In this document: positions 23,511 through 37,299 of the stretch, piece after piece
Numbering within the stretch: position 1 is the stretch's first letter
How the letters are laid out: every line of letters starts with the position of its first letter
NCBI GenBank assembly: GCA_034769895.1
Contig: CM068367.1
Span: 114,870,573 to 114,934,572 of the forward strand
Reading direction: 5' to 3'
DNA from: Magicicada septendecula
Taxonomy: Eukaryota; Arthropoda; Insecta; Hemiptera; Cicadidae
Length of the DNA: 64,000 nucleotides
The notes under the pieces: generated by a model
What the model was told of the DNA's origin: nothing
The model's input: the letters and a program-made list of their open reading frames with translations, nothing else
Database searches by the model: none
Translations under genes and position numbers: made by a program

Positions 23511-24169
23511 TTGTGTATAATATCCATAATACGAACAAGATCGGTTTTATTTGCTTTGAGTTAATTCAATTATTATTTAACTTTTGCCATAATTTTAGTT
23601 GAAATATTCTTTTTCCAGAGAAATGGTCACTGAACAACACTCGTACATCTATGAACAAACTAAACTTTTGTGAGCTGTACAGAACTTTACTGAGTTGTCT
23701 ACATATTAACAATTTTTGCTGCAGGAAGCGAAAGGATTTAACAAATTAAGAAATGTACGTTAAACTTTATTGTATTGAAATCCTTAAACAAATGATAAGC
23801 TGTCTGTTCAAAATTATCATAATGAAGTAAATAATAAAGAATGTTAGAGGGAACTGAAGATGTTAACAATTATGGAGAGATATTAACAGTAGTGAGAAGA
23901 CAACATCACAGAAACAAATGTAAACCGTGCACACGCCACTTTTTAGGACACGTCTGTCGCATTCAATGCATAACCTATTTCCATCAACCTCGTGGTAGAG
24001 ACGAGTCAGATGGCGAGAGACATAAAACCATAAGAGGTGAGTACTCCTAATCCTTGAAGAGATGACGATGATGAAATCGCAAAAAGACGTGTGCATAAGT
24101 ATGTTAGACAGGGGGAAGTGAGACGCCTAGAAATATGAAATGTCAACGACGAAGGCCATTTGCCCTTCA

Positions 24170-24340
24170 CCAAATACAGTGATGATTTGAAAGCTACAGC
24201 GATGTAGTGAGTTGATTAGTAATTGTCCAGGAGAAGAATCACTGGAGAATTATGGAGAGATATTCGCTCAGTAGTAGACAGAGAAGAAGAAGGAAAAGAA
24301 GAAGAAAATTACGATGATGACGATGATGGTAGTGGTGGCG
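24170..24340 (+). pseudogene. decayed LINE 3' end
   Basis: GAAGAATCACTGGAGAA...TTCGCTC matches the LINE end at 22465-22515, and the sequence again passes into GATGA-type repeats. Confidence 0.4.
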
Positions 24341-24371
24341 TTGGTGGAGATTTTGGTAGTGGAATTGTTGA

Positions 24372-26764
24372 CTGTTGACATTTATACTTATATATGTATT
24401 GTAACATCACAAAATGTTCCATAACAATAATGAACACCAGAAGGGTGAATAATACCAAAAGAACTATAAATGAGTAACCAGAAAGAATATAACGATATAA
24501 ATAATAGACCAATAAAGAAGAAAAGAAGAGGAGGAATCCGAGTAGACAGTGATGAATCCACAACATGTGCTAAATGACACTACAACATAAATAAACTGAA
24601 TGACAAAGACAAAATGACAAGACAAGTTTCCCAAATAAACTGTTAAGTGAGCCCAATAAAACCATTTGATAAATCATCTCAGACAGTATAATTAAAATAA
24701 CCACTGACTTGAATAATATTGTACTATATATTATGAATAAATAACAGCATTTTAGCTGATATAAGTAGAACAATGATATAGAAAAGACAAATACAATGTA
24801 CTATGCTAGAGATAGCCACACAACTATAAAAGATAAAATGAAAACCAAATATGTGTTATTATAAATTAAGAATAACTATAAATGTAAGCACTATATGTGT
24901 TTAGGTAACTTCATAAGTGAGTAATATGTGTACAAAAGATAATAATAGCCAGAGAACAAACATTGTAATATAATGATAACAGATCCTGAATGACCAATTT
25001 AAATCAATAAACTGAGAGTTAAATAGAAACCCTACTAAACATAATATAGTAGAATCATGACTATAAAGAATAGAATGTAAGGTACCGGTATCACCGCATG
25101 GGTGATATGATACAAATGAGAAATGAGAAGGACATGTTAAAATATGATTAGTAAATTATGAAAGTTTATGTTAGTGAATCAACATAATTAGACAGATAAT
25201 TAATATTGTTCAGCTGAATGCAGCACTTATATATAATAAGGTATTCCTTTTAATCAATTAATCATGTTCAAAGTAGAAAGTAAGAATAATTAAACGAATA
25301 TTAGAAAAATGTTAATAGTCGGATTTGCCATTGTTAGCAGACGACGCTTGTAAACAATGTTCTAGTAAGTTTAAATTAATGAAATGTTAATGAAAACTGT
25401 GTTTAAACTGGCATCAAGCCATATCAAAGTAAAGATAAATAAATAAGCTGTAAAATGATAGTAATAGAATCCGAAATGGAATTGTAATAGCCGAGATATT
25501 AACGTTAGCATCATAAAATTGGTGAATTACGATTGAATACGAAGAACACTAACAACATCGAAATTAGACGCCAAAATACGGATATGTAATGCCTATTAAT
25601 AGAATTACGTCATCATGACAAAATTTTGGACCAATCACGAACGAGTTTAGTAAGGCTTGAGGAGCTCTATACGGACTGATGGAAAAACTATATAAGCAAG
25701 AATCGTTGTAAACACGAGGCATTTTGTCAAATTTCACTCAACCAGCAACAACAAATCCAGAACAAATAATCATCATAATTTTATAAACCAACAATAGAGA
25801 AGAAGTGTAATTCAATCTGTGCATCGAAAACAGTAGTGAACTTTAACCAGTAGTGCGTGTGTAGGAATGAGGTTAACTATCAACATAACCAAAAAGCAGT
25901 AGCTTATTCAAGAAATAAATTAATTCGTTCCAGTGCGAATATTAGTGAAGTGAAAAAACGATCATATAATCCGATCGTTAAAGTGTTCATAAATTAATCA
26001 TTACGATTAATCAACAGGTAGTACAGTGCTCATAATTACTTGTTTACATTTTAGCAAGTAACAGTATAACATAATACACGATTGTACTGATGCAAAAAAC
26101 AATAAGACTATAAGTAGATAACACTGTATCAAAGTTATTTAGAGGAATTAAAATATTCCGACTTAAGATTATAATATAACATTATATGTTATATAATTAT
26201 ATGTATATATTATATGTTAACGTTTTTATAACTGAACTCAATTTTACTCAGAACAAACGAACTTTTCGTTTATTAACTTTCGATTATTAAAGGTGTCTAA
26301 CCTAACCATATGATATCATAATAGTATTTAGAAATAAAGTGGCGTTCTATTCTGTAGCTTAAACGAAGCCACCCTTGAGATAAATAACTTTAAGAAATAA
26401 TTTATCAATCATAATTAGAGTTTTCATTGTTAACTAAACTGAGCTAGGCAAGGTAAAGAAACCGGACGATTTGTGATCCGTTAATTGTTATCTAATGAAT
26501 GTATTTAATTGAAATTATTCAATAACGAATAATAAGTACCAGTATTGTACAGCAACAACATTTGTCAATAATTATTTCAACTAATAATTGGTAATCAGTA
26601 TTACTAATCACTGAGGTGCATTTGATAGTAAACAAACAAGCAGAAGTTTAATGCACGATCTCAATCTAACTATTTGATCATTTATTGAGTAATTAAATAT
26701 CAGAATTAACTCTCAATTCATTCAGAAGAATTCTTATTATTGGACATTCTATCGAAACCCCATA
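24372..26764 (+). repeat. possible long LTR of a truncated retrotransposon
   Basis: A 2.4-kb A-rich stretch without frames ends AACCCCATA just before TGGCGCCCAA, a near-perfect retroelement primer-binding site. A TATA box at 25689-25696 would lie inside the LTR. A start at TGTTGACATT (24372) is a guess. No second LTR is in the window, so the assignment rests on the PBS-like and TATA motifs only. Confidence 0.35.
25689..25696 (+). promoter_or_regulatory. TATA-like box
   Basis: AAACTATATAAGCAAG within the possible long LTR. Confidence 0.35.
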
Positions 26765-26774
26765 TGGCGCCCAA
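26765..26774 (+). other. primer-binding-site-like sequence
   Basis: TGGCGCCCAA, the common start of tRNA-primed retroelement PBS sequences, two bases after a CA dinucleotide. Confidence 0.4.
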
Positions 26775-28620
26775 TTAAAATTAAAAGTGTTTATAAAAAG
26801 CTTTTACAGCATTAATAGCCTGCTCAATCAAAAGCTTGACAGTTTATTAACCACCTGTGAACAACTGAACGTCCAGTACTTCATCACAGGTACGTGAAAG
26901 CTTAATTTATTTGTAATAACCTTGTCAAGACAATACACTGACATACACAGACGACACTCTTAAACAGGAGAGTGAACTAACATCAAGAGATCTACGAAAT
27001 TGTGTAATTCATCAACGGATCTACAATTAAATATTTACTCATAAAAATCTAAACATATTTACTAAACAACTTCAAGAGTAAGTGAACCGATTTATTTATA
27101 TTGGATTCAATAATAGATTGAATTGGATTGAATAAATCACTAAACCGAAACACTAATAATAACGAACCTCATTAATAACTAATAATTCCAACTACAATCG
27201 AGACATTAGTAAAAGATAGGACAGGATCTAGTCACATTACAGTATTAATGCATATGTGTATATAAAAGTCTCCCCCTCCCTACCACCCCACTCTCTCTTC
27301 CTCTTTCTTTTTCTCTCCTCCTTGAAAGAGATAAACTATGCCAACGATACAGAACCAAGGGCTTACCCCTGCCCACCAATTAAAATGTGGTTACTTATAA
27401 GGTGCAAAGGGTCATCGAACAATATCTGTTTTCGTATGGTTGCGCGCCCTTTTCTATGTATTTCCTGCACAAAAACGGTAAGAACAGTTTTCCGTATATG
27501 TTCGTTGCTCAAACAATAACTGGTAAACTGGCGAACCAAATGGAAGACGTCTTACTCTCATCTTCTGCCCTTTTCAGATATACATTAAAATATAGAAAAT
27601 ATCATATTAAAGTATCTCTTAAGTAAGACTGTTACTTTGCTGTAGTAAGTGCTCATGGTGCTCCGCCTAAAGTATATCCATTATTTTATAGGGTGAGTAC
27701 ATTGCTGACATGATTTGTCGGCAGCGGAATGCGTCCCATGTGTCCCGCTCGTGTCACAAACTATAAGTGAAGATATTTTACGTTATGACCTTGAGACGCA
27801 CTATCCGTTGGTTCTCATCCGTGAATTGGTTAGCTTCTTCTCTCTATATGTACCGCTTCTGTCGCCTTCGACTCATTTCTTCGTAGGAATAACACTTATT
27901 CGCCTGCGTAATACATCATGTTATTGACTTACACCCAGGAGCCTTTGGGTCTCCTGCGTTACTTCTTGTCAATGTAACATTCAGTGATTGTTTTGATAGG
28001 TTACTCGTGGCCAATCAATTCGTCTCTTCGCTTCCCAAAGTTTTCCCGTAATTTTCTTTCTTCATTTAATACCATTTTTGACCTTGACTATCCACTGTAT
28101 ATTTACTTATTTCCTATATCACTACAGAGGCCTAGCTTAATTCTCCTCCTGGCCCTACTGTCCCCGCCTCGTACGGAAAACTGGAAATCTTTTTCTTTAT
28201 TCCAGGTTTTGTTTCTGCAGCAATCGCCAACTTATACTAAATGTTATTATTCAGTTACATAACACTAGGTACTAATATTAATATTATTTATTGTTTGTAT
28301 TGTTGGCTTAACTAGTCAGCAAAAAAAAGTTATTATTCAACTATTTAACTTGCTATTCCAAAATTTAAAACCGGACGCAAATGGGTCGAAGACAGGATGA
28401 TTTTAAATTGAAATTCGTCGGACGGTTTGGCCAAAAATACTTTAAAAAATTAATTACGGTGAAATTAATTTCTGCAAACATGAACATACTATGTACAAAA
28501 GGAAAAAAAAACACACTAGTTACTAACGTTAGCTGTAACAATAACGTAGACTCTGGTGCAGAGGTGCAATTTCGCTCACCTGCAATATACAAACGCGCGC
28601 GCGCATATCTCCCCACCCCC
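26775..28620. other. unassigned sequence
   Basis: The first few hundred bases could be internal retrotransposon leader. Frames at 27256-28262 (up to 92 residues) are unrecognised. No repeats noted. Confidence 0.4.

Positions 28621-28621
<1 letters not shown>

Positions 28622-28669
<48 letters not shown>
28622..28669. repeat. (CA)n microsatellite
   Basis: About 23 CA units, next to a CG-rich run and a poly-C. Confidence 0.95.
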
Positions 28670-28670
<1 letters not shown>

Positions 28671-28819
28671 AACGGCCGCCGAGCCCCGTGTCTCGTGTCA
28701 AAACCATAATTGCAATTAACCAAACACAGAGTGTTGGTACACACACTCATAAACAGCCGCCTAGCCCCGTGTCTCGTGTCAAAACCATAATTGCAATTAA
28801 CCAAAAACAGAGTGTTGGA
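28658..28819. repeat. 81-bp tandem duplication
   Basis: Two units with GCCCCGTGTCTCGTGTC and an ACCATAATTGCAATTAACC block; the CA array forms the start of the first unit. Confidence 0.8.
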
Positions 28820-28868
28820 AAACAACACACCTGCGGACGAACACTAATTAATAATAAATAACGTCTGG

Positions 28869-30587
<1,719 letters not shown>

Positions 30588-30596
30588 GTTTATTGT

Positions 30597-30701
30597 ACCA
30601 TGTGATTGTAAGAAAATTTCTTGTATTTCACTAGAAATTTATTCATCAGTTAATTTTCAAACAAAACTATTTATATTTTAACTAGAAAAACTGAGGATCA
30701 G
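30597..30701 (-). mobile_element. possible 105-bp solo Penelope-like element
   Basis: Nine-base repeats GTTTATTGT at 30588-30596 and 30702-30710 border 105 bp that contain a hammerhead-like core on the minus strand. Smaller repeat and weaker core than the other loci, so tentative. Confidence 0.35.
30626..30649 (-). ncRNA. hammerhead-like core, weak stem
   Basis: Minus strand CTGATGA ... GAAA with only 13 bases between and no convincing stem II. Confidence 0.3.
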
Positions 30702-30959
30702 GTTTATTGTTCATTTAAACCTAACGCCCTTTGTAGATGAAAAACTTATTTTTGTTATTCTAAGAAAGATCAACGAAAGTCTTATTAGTCGTAAACAATT
30801 TAGTATACTTTTTATTTCAGTCGTATCATGTAGTCTGACTGCAAAACTGTTGTGACAGTATTTGATGATTGCGTAAAGTGACGACTGTATTATTTGAAGA
30901 TAAATTTTTAATAGGAAGGTTTAATATAGGCCAATCCAGTTTAATCAGAACTGATACTG

Positions 30960-31260
30960 GTCTCTCAGTATCTTAAGTTCCTTTAGAATCATTTGCTGTG
31001 GTGGATCACTCGATTTTCTTACGTTTAACCTCCTGAAACTTTGTACCTGGTCCTTGCTTCTTCTTCGGACACGATTTAAAACGTTCCCTGTTCCGCACTT
31101 GTTCCCTCCACTCTATAATGCCCGTACACTTTCCATCCCTCACTATCTAGTCTTAACATTTTATTTTCCCTCTTCTTCTCACTCCGATTGGATTCCTGGT
31201 GGTGATCTTCCTTAAACTTTGGTATCCTTCCCTTCTACCCATATACCGATACTAGCGTAT
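30960..31260 (-). pseudogene. decayed LINE ORF2 C-terminus
   Basis: Reverse translation shows PIGVRRRGK and EWREQVRNRERFK, motifs of the LINE C-terminal region, broken by stops. Confidence 0.45.
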
Positions 31261-32736
31261 TCTTCTTAGAAAAACGTATAGGCCTACTACATACTCAATC
31301 CAACTCATACAAACATAATTATTTTAATTTTACTGTATCTATCATTAAACAATTTGGATAAATGATAAATGCGAATAATAGTTTTATGTCTTTAATATCT
31401 GTGGACGCTGAAACGTGTTATGCAAAACTCTTGTATTTTAATACAAGAAGTAGACATAAAGCGGAAAGGAAATAATAAATTAAACGAAACACTAACAAAG
31501 AGAATATTAAGAGAATACCGATGTGGATTCCAACTGACCCGCTCCACAACTGATCAGATATTAAATTGATAGATACAGGCGAGACACAACTGCCAGATAC
31601 AGGAAAACAACATACATGTTACACCTCATACAAGTCTTTGACAGTATTAACAGAGGAAACATGTTGGAAGATCTATTTCCACTTGGTATCCCCACCTCAA
31701 AAAGCTAGTACAACTCGTGGAAATGACTATGGCTGGTTCCAGACCAACGATACGACTTGGCAATCATTCCACATCCACATTTCCATCACATATTCGTTAG
31801 ACAAGGAGAGCGCTGTCCTCTTCTTTCTTTGACTCAGTTTTAGAAGCAGTAATCAACAATATGGAAATTAATGGTCATATAGGAATAAAAGCCACATAAA
31901 TACTTGCTTATTACGCTGATGATGTAGCCATTATAAGTAGAAACAACAACTCTTTAAAAGAAGCTGTAATTAATATAGGTAGCGAGGAAATGGCGAGAGG
32001 ACTGAACTTGAAACACGAGGAATGTTAAAAAAACCAGCTACATAGAAATATTAAGAACATTATGTAACAGACAACTGTACAACGAGAAAATCATGAATTT
32101 GAACACGCAAGTGAATTTTCCTACCTATGCTCACAAATAAAGTGCACTAACACCACAACCGAGACGTCTATGCGAGAAAGTTTAGTGGTAACCGATGTTA
32201 CTACGCCTACTGGAAATGAATAAAGTCGAAAGCACTGAACAAATTATTAAAATTAGAAATATACAGTAACAGAATTATACCATTTGTAACATGTGGTTGT
32301 GAAACTTGGGTATTAACGCAAAAAGATGAACAATATTTCAGAATATTCGAACAAAATATACTGAGAAAAATGTTTCGACCAGTCAGAAATAACGACGGCT
32401 CATGGAGACTATGAAGGAATCATGAAATAAATAATCCAACACACGGAGATGTTATAGTGACGTTTACAAAGAGTAGAAGCATAGCCTGGCTGGGAACACA
32501 ATGAGCAGGAAGCAACAGAATTCCGAGAACATTTCTAGATTGGAGGCCAGTAGGTAGGAAATCAAGAGGAAGGCTAAGGGCGAGATAGATCGAGAGTGTT
32601 GAAGAGAATCTTATCTTCCTGGATTTTGTTGTCCATGACGTGTCCGTTGATTAACTGATTATAATTATATCACTACTGACTAGGAACACTATTTTTTTAT
32701 TGGTAAAAATGCAAAACTTTTATCTTGTAACCTGAT

Positions 32737-32765
32737 CTAGTTTCGTTTATTACAAGCTTCGTCAG
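32737..32765 (-). ncRNA. hammerhead ribozyme-like core
   Basis: Minus strand: CTGACGA, AGCTTGTAATAAAC, GAAAC. Stem II is imperfect relative to the other arm. Confidence 0.55.
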
Positions 32766-32799
32766 AGCTCTACAAGGTAAACGTTTTACGTTGTTATCT

Positions 32800-32827
32800 C
32801 TGACGAAGCTTGTAATAAGCGAAAACT
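32800..32827 (+). ncRNA. hammerhead ribozyme-like core
   Basis: CTGACGA, A, perfect stem GCTT/AAGC with a five-base loop, GAAA. Both core boxes exact. Confidence 0.65.
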
Positions 32828-33111
32828 AGATCAGGATACAAGTTAAAAGTTTTACATTTTTACCAATAAAAAAATAGTGTTCCGAGTCAGTAGTGATATA
32901 ATTGTAGTTAGAATCTTATCTCCTCTTATGAGGATAAGAAGATGGAGAAGACTAGTAATGAGAAGGCTGAATGGATAAAAATCGTTGAAGAGGCTAAAAC
33001 ACACAACGGATTGTAACGCCGGTAGACGAAGAAGAAAACTGACAAAGAGAATGGAATAATCCACGATTCTGCCATATAATGAAATATATAAGAGAAGAAA
33101 AAAGGTATAGC

Positions 33112-33380
33112 TCAGGCAAAGAGAACACAACACGGAGAGCATTAGGTGACAACTAATTGACAGTCGGGCATGAAAGCGACAAGACGCTATTAAACGTGGC
33201 TTAACGTTCCCGCTGCAGAGACGATGAATACTATTCAAACTGACAGTCGCCCCGGTTTTTCTGTTTAAAGTCTGTAGAAGAGTAGTACACATCCTGCGTT
33301 ATAACAATGGAATTTCCTATCATTGTTACCTCAAAGCAAATAACAGCAAATACGTTTTCATTGTCCGCGTTGAAATGAAA
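33112..33380. repeat. dispersed repeat, member 2
   Basis: Similar to 23225-23510 over most of its length; lies just beyond the LINE pseudogene. Family unknown. Confidence 0.5.
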
Positions 33381-34829
33381 TTCCTATCTTGTCTGTTCAA
33401 TTCATTTGATTAAATAAATAAATATAAAAGCAACGATTCACTTCTTTTATTTTATTACTAAACAGAACGTTTCTTCTTCGCACCACTGTTTGACATACAT
33501 ATTTATTTGTCGTGTTAAGACACTAACAATTGTAGATATTTGCAATGAAGAGGTTTTCATACTTTTTATATAATTTCAGCTTCACGATAGCTTGCTATCC
33601 TTGAAATGAATAACACCATTGCTCCATTCTGTACTTTTTAGTTGCCTTATGCCTCCAGACAAACTTCAACTTTTTCCTGTGTCTTCAAAACATTAATCCG
33701 TTTTCATCTTCTGCAGCTCTTTTTGGGGACATGTAGTTTCCAATATACAACTTGTTTCGCTAGCTCCATTTACATTCTTAGTTTACAAACTCAGTTTTCT
33801 GCGAATTTCTAATTTAATCTAATTCGTGATTTATTCGTATTCTCCGTGCTCCGTTTATGTCTTCAGTAGACCTAAATATCTATATAAAATGCTTGTCTCA
33901 AATACACTCACGTTGTTTTCATCACTGGACAGCATAGTCCATACTCACAAACATAAGTCAATACCGGCATTATAATCTAATAAATGTTAAGTTTTACTTT
34001 TTGTTACATATACGTAGACGCAGTAATATTTGTTACCACGTACTACTCTAACAGTAATTTCCTTAGAACAGTCTTTAGATATTAAGGAATAATTAATAAC
34101 TACAAACAGTTTATTTGGTATGATTAACTTTCGAGAATTTCCAGTACGAAAAAAAGACTTCAGTGATACTATGTCGTTTATATTCTGCGCTGCTTCTTCA
34201 ATTCGAGTTATAACCGTTCCATCTTTGCAAATAGACAATCTAACATTGAATGCTAAAAGAATTATAATTAAAACCATTAAAAATATCAGCCATTTATATT
34301 TCCATTTTCTTACCTGTATTCATTCGCTATTCACAGTACCGAGACAGTCAGTAGACACTTCAATGAATACTGAAATTTATGAAACAGCTCTCTAAGGTTG
34401 GCTATAATAAACATTTGGTTACAGTAGAGATAATGAAATTGTACCGTTTCTATTGTTAAGTCATTGGTTAGGCCATTACATTGAGCGCACACAGACTGCA
34501 AAAGCTTACCACCAATTCTGAGCATACAATCATCTGTAAATCGAACCTCATTGAGTATGGACTTAATAGCTATGCTGAATCAACTATTATTCTGTTATCA
34601 TTCTCTCACTAAGAGCTACGGTTAGTACGGTTAAGAGCGTGGCTGACGTTCTTAGTATGCTTCTACCAACATCTCTGTTCGTAAGAGGTTTCAGGTCAAG
34701 CTATTATAAGCCATGATCACTGTCTTGTGGTTTCTCGTTAATAAGAACGTTCAATACGAAAAACAGAAACCCTACAGACCGTAACTCGACTGGCTGTAGG
34801 TTTGATATTTACATATACAGACTCCTTTT
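33381..34829. other. unassigned sequence
   Basis: Overlapping antisense frames near 34000-34400 without recognisable domains. No repeats seen. Confidence 0.5.
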
Positions 34830-35210
34830 TCTTCTTCACGTCAAGGTATAGACTTACAGCCTGTTCCGCCTTCACAGAAGCCATCTCTTCCTTGGTCTAC
34901 CAATATATCTCGTCTTCCTTGAGGTCTGTATCGTATTACTTGTTTAAGTAATGTTATATCTTCCATTCTTTCCATATGCTGTCTCCATTTTATTTGTCCT
35001 CCCCTTGTTCTGCTGACCATAGAATATGGTCAGCAGAACAACTCATACCTACATTTAACTCATATGCTCTCAAGAACATCATTTTACTTGTTGTATCCTT
35101 CGCTTATCATTTCTCGTCATCGTCCAAGTTCCACTTCCATAAGTTAAAACGCGTTCCATTCTTGGTGTCTTTACATTTATAGACATTGTAGCAAAATAAC
35201 TCTGTTAGAA
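34830..35210 (-). pseudogene. decayed LINE ORF2 C-terminus
   Basis: Minus-strand blocks MMFLRAYE, KMETAYGKN/MERMEDITLLKQ (frame-shifted) and GRRDILVDQ-like text fit the LINE thumb and C-terminal region. Contains a 15-bp perfect hairpin at 35007-35039. Confidence 0.5.
35007..35039. repeat. perfect 15-bp inverted repeat, 3-base loop
   Basis: GTTCTGCTGACCATA, GAA, then its exact complement. It splits a LINE coding block. Confidence 0.9.
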
Positions 35211-35369
35211 TAACTGTAAAGGGAGCTCATCACTGGACTACTGTTTTCAATCAAAACATATATTTTTATTGCTTATAGAAACATATTAACAAAATCGTTT
35301 GTGGGAAGGAGAAATGTAATAACAAATAAGACCAGGAACGAAGAAATAAAGAAAGCTTCTGCGAAATCG

Positions 35370-35640
35370 TTGGTGTCCTATTGGTCTGTATTTGCAGACT
35401 TGTTTGGGCAGTCTGGAATCTTACATTCTTTCTACGAATTCTTTCCACCGTTGTTTACAATATTTTAGTTTTCCATTTAAATTTAAAACTTGTAAATCTT
35501 CTCTTATGCCCTCATTCTTAATACGAACCAGTTTAGAACACCTTCTAACTCCTCTTCAGAACGCCATTTCTGAGGCCTGTATCTTACATTCTTGTTTCTT
35601 GGCCGTTGTCCATAATTAACACAGACAGGACAGTACAGGA
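35370..35640 (-). pseudogene. LINE ORF2 C-terminal region
   Basis: Minus strand: RYRPQKWRSEEELEGVLNW, then in a second frame RIKNEGIREDLQVLNLNGKL, RWKEFVERM, stop, DSRLPKQVCKY. Same family as the fragment at 61380-61640 (shared RW.E..ERM.DSRL..QV.KY). Confidence 0.7.
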
Positions 35641-36439
35641 CCGCCATAATTTTATAAGACTTTAATTTTGTATCTCGACGTACCGAGTTTCTAAAAATAC
35701 GGTTAACTGTCCCGCAGATTGTCTGAAAATTACCTAATTTAACATCAATATCATAATTCTTGTCACATTAAGAGAAGTGCTGGATAAAAGTAATTTACCG
35801 AAAAGTTTAAACCGGTTAAGCTTTTAAAACAAACCTGAGACATTTAGACTTCATCACAGATATTAATTCTATAAAGCAAGATATTAGGACGAGAATAACG
35901 ACAAAAGCGTATATTCAAGACGTCAAGGTAAAAATGTGAAGTGGGAGTTACATCAAACAAAAAAATAGTCATTAATCAGAATCGAGTGGTTGCAGCGACA
36001 AGGCGTGACTTAATTCAGGACAACAAAACAAATTGCACAAAAAATTAGCAGTACGCTTAAACAAGCCGGAGGGCATTATACCTTCACTGACCCTTGTACC
36101 AGTGACATTCGTCATTGATTAACGTTATTCCCCCGTGTACACGTGCTCACAACCTGGATTCATTCCAAGAGATCGTGTACCCAACAACAACCGGGCAACT
36201 CAGTTCCCGGGCGAATTAAATTTACCTTTTTGGCAGCGGTTTCAAAATTCAATTACTATAATCAAGTCGTTTACAACGATACATTTCTCCCGTAACAAGC
36301 CGATTTTCTCCCGCAAACGCCCGTATTATAATTTATTGTTTAGACTTTAATCAAAACCCAATTTGGCTCTTTTAACACACATTTTAGGAGCAAAATTTTA
36401 AAATATATTCATTACTGCTTTAAGGCATTGATAATGAAA

Positions 36440-36720
36440 ATTAGATGGCCTTTTAAATAATTAAAAATCTTCTTCCTTTCCGTCTTCCCTATTAAGATGT
36501 TTCCGTATTATGCTTTTAAGATGTTTCGTTTTATAAATATCTGCATATCTTTTTATTCGTCTTCCCAATCTCCGAAGCCCTGATCGCTGGCATTTTAATC
36601 ATTATTTCTCGGCCAGGAAATGGCTTTAATTTCTTCCATTTTATCTAGATGAACCAGCCACCTCCGTCTGTTTTTCTTGATGTTTTCCTTCATTGAGAAT
36701 ATGCTTAACTCACCCTAGTG
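36440..36720 (-). pseudogene. possible LINE C-terminal remnant
   Basis: Minus-strand text such as WLVHLDKMEEIKAI and GKTERKK resembles LINE ends, but many stops and no flanking confirmation. Confidence 0.35.
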
Positions 36721-37299
36721 AAGTCATTGTTAGTATGATTTATTCTTGTATAAATTTAATTGACCTTAAAAATTTTTCCCCCGGCGGTTGAATCCTGGAT
36801 GAACTCTTTGTTTGAACCATGTCTCGCCTTGCTACCGAATAAGAGAAATATAATGTCCACTACCTTCTAATATAGTAAAAGTTCAAAGCCAAACAATAGG
36901 CTTATGTAAACCCACAAAACGTAAAATCATTTTTGAAAATTGAGCTTATAATTTCTACTGCATAATTTATACATTGAGGTTTATAGCAATCCTTTGTAAG
37001 CCATAGGTGTAAAGGTACCTTTGATTAGGTTATATTATTTCGCCTTCAAAACAAACAGTCATTATGAAAAATCATAAAAAAATATCACAAAACCACTGCA
37101 TTGAACACATTAATTAAACTTTTCTGAAGTACAACTCAAACGGATGCAACTATAAATTTATACAAGAAAATAGTGGCAAGAGATTATTATACGGCTGTTG
37201 CATATGAGACTTGGGAATCTCCAAGTCCGTCCGTCCTTGCAAAGGCTTTGCTTAAGGTATACAAATATGCTTAAGAATTAAACCAAATATGTTTTTTTT

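Larger units (their letters stand above)
32617..32909. mobile_element. Penelope-derived foldback element, copy 2
   Basis: 293 bp flanked by perfect 12-bp repeats AGAATCTTATCT (32605-32616 and 32910-32921) in the LINE coding sequence. Unique left end (CTGGATTTTGTTGTCCATGA and following) then inverted arms of about 105 bp (32660-32765 and 32800-32905) around a 34-bp spacer. The unique end and outer arms match copies at 9.1 and 59.6 kb. Each arm has a hammerhead-like core. Since removing the insert and one repeat rejoins the LINE text, this is direct evidence of insertion as a unit. Confidence 0.88.
31490..33050 (+). pseudogene. LINE ORF2 pseudogene (RT domain to C-terminus), interrupted by a Penelope foldback
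   Basis: Successive blocks, in different frames, follow LINE RT order: CGFQLTRSTTDQI (31520), a KKLVQLVEMTMAGS block, LSSSFFDSVLEAVINNMEING, the catalytic ILAYYADDVAIISRN (31895-31945), a FSYLCSQIKC block, CGCETW-like and RIFE-like blocks, and from 32905 LISPLMR, WIKIVEEAKTH. The 32617-32909 foldback separates the last two blocks. Many stops and shifts; not functional. Confidence 0.8.

Noticed and set aside
27256..28262. Series of 70-92 residue ORFs
   Set aside because: No similarity to known families seen and no continuous frame between them.
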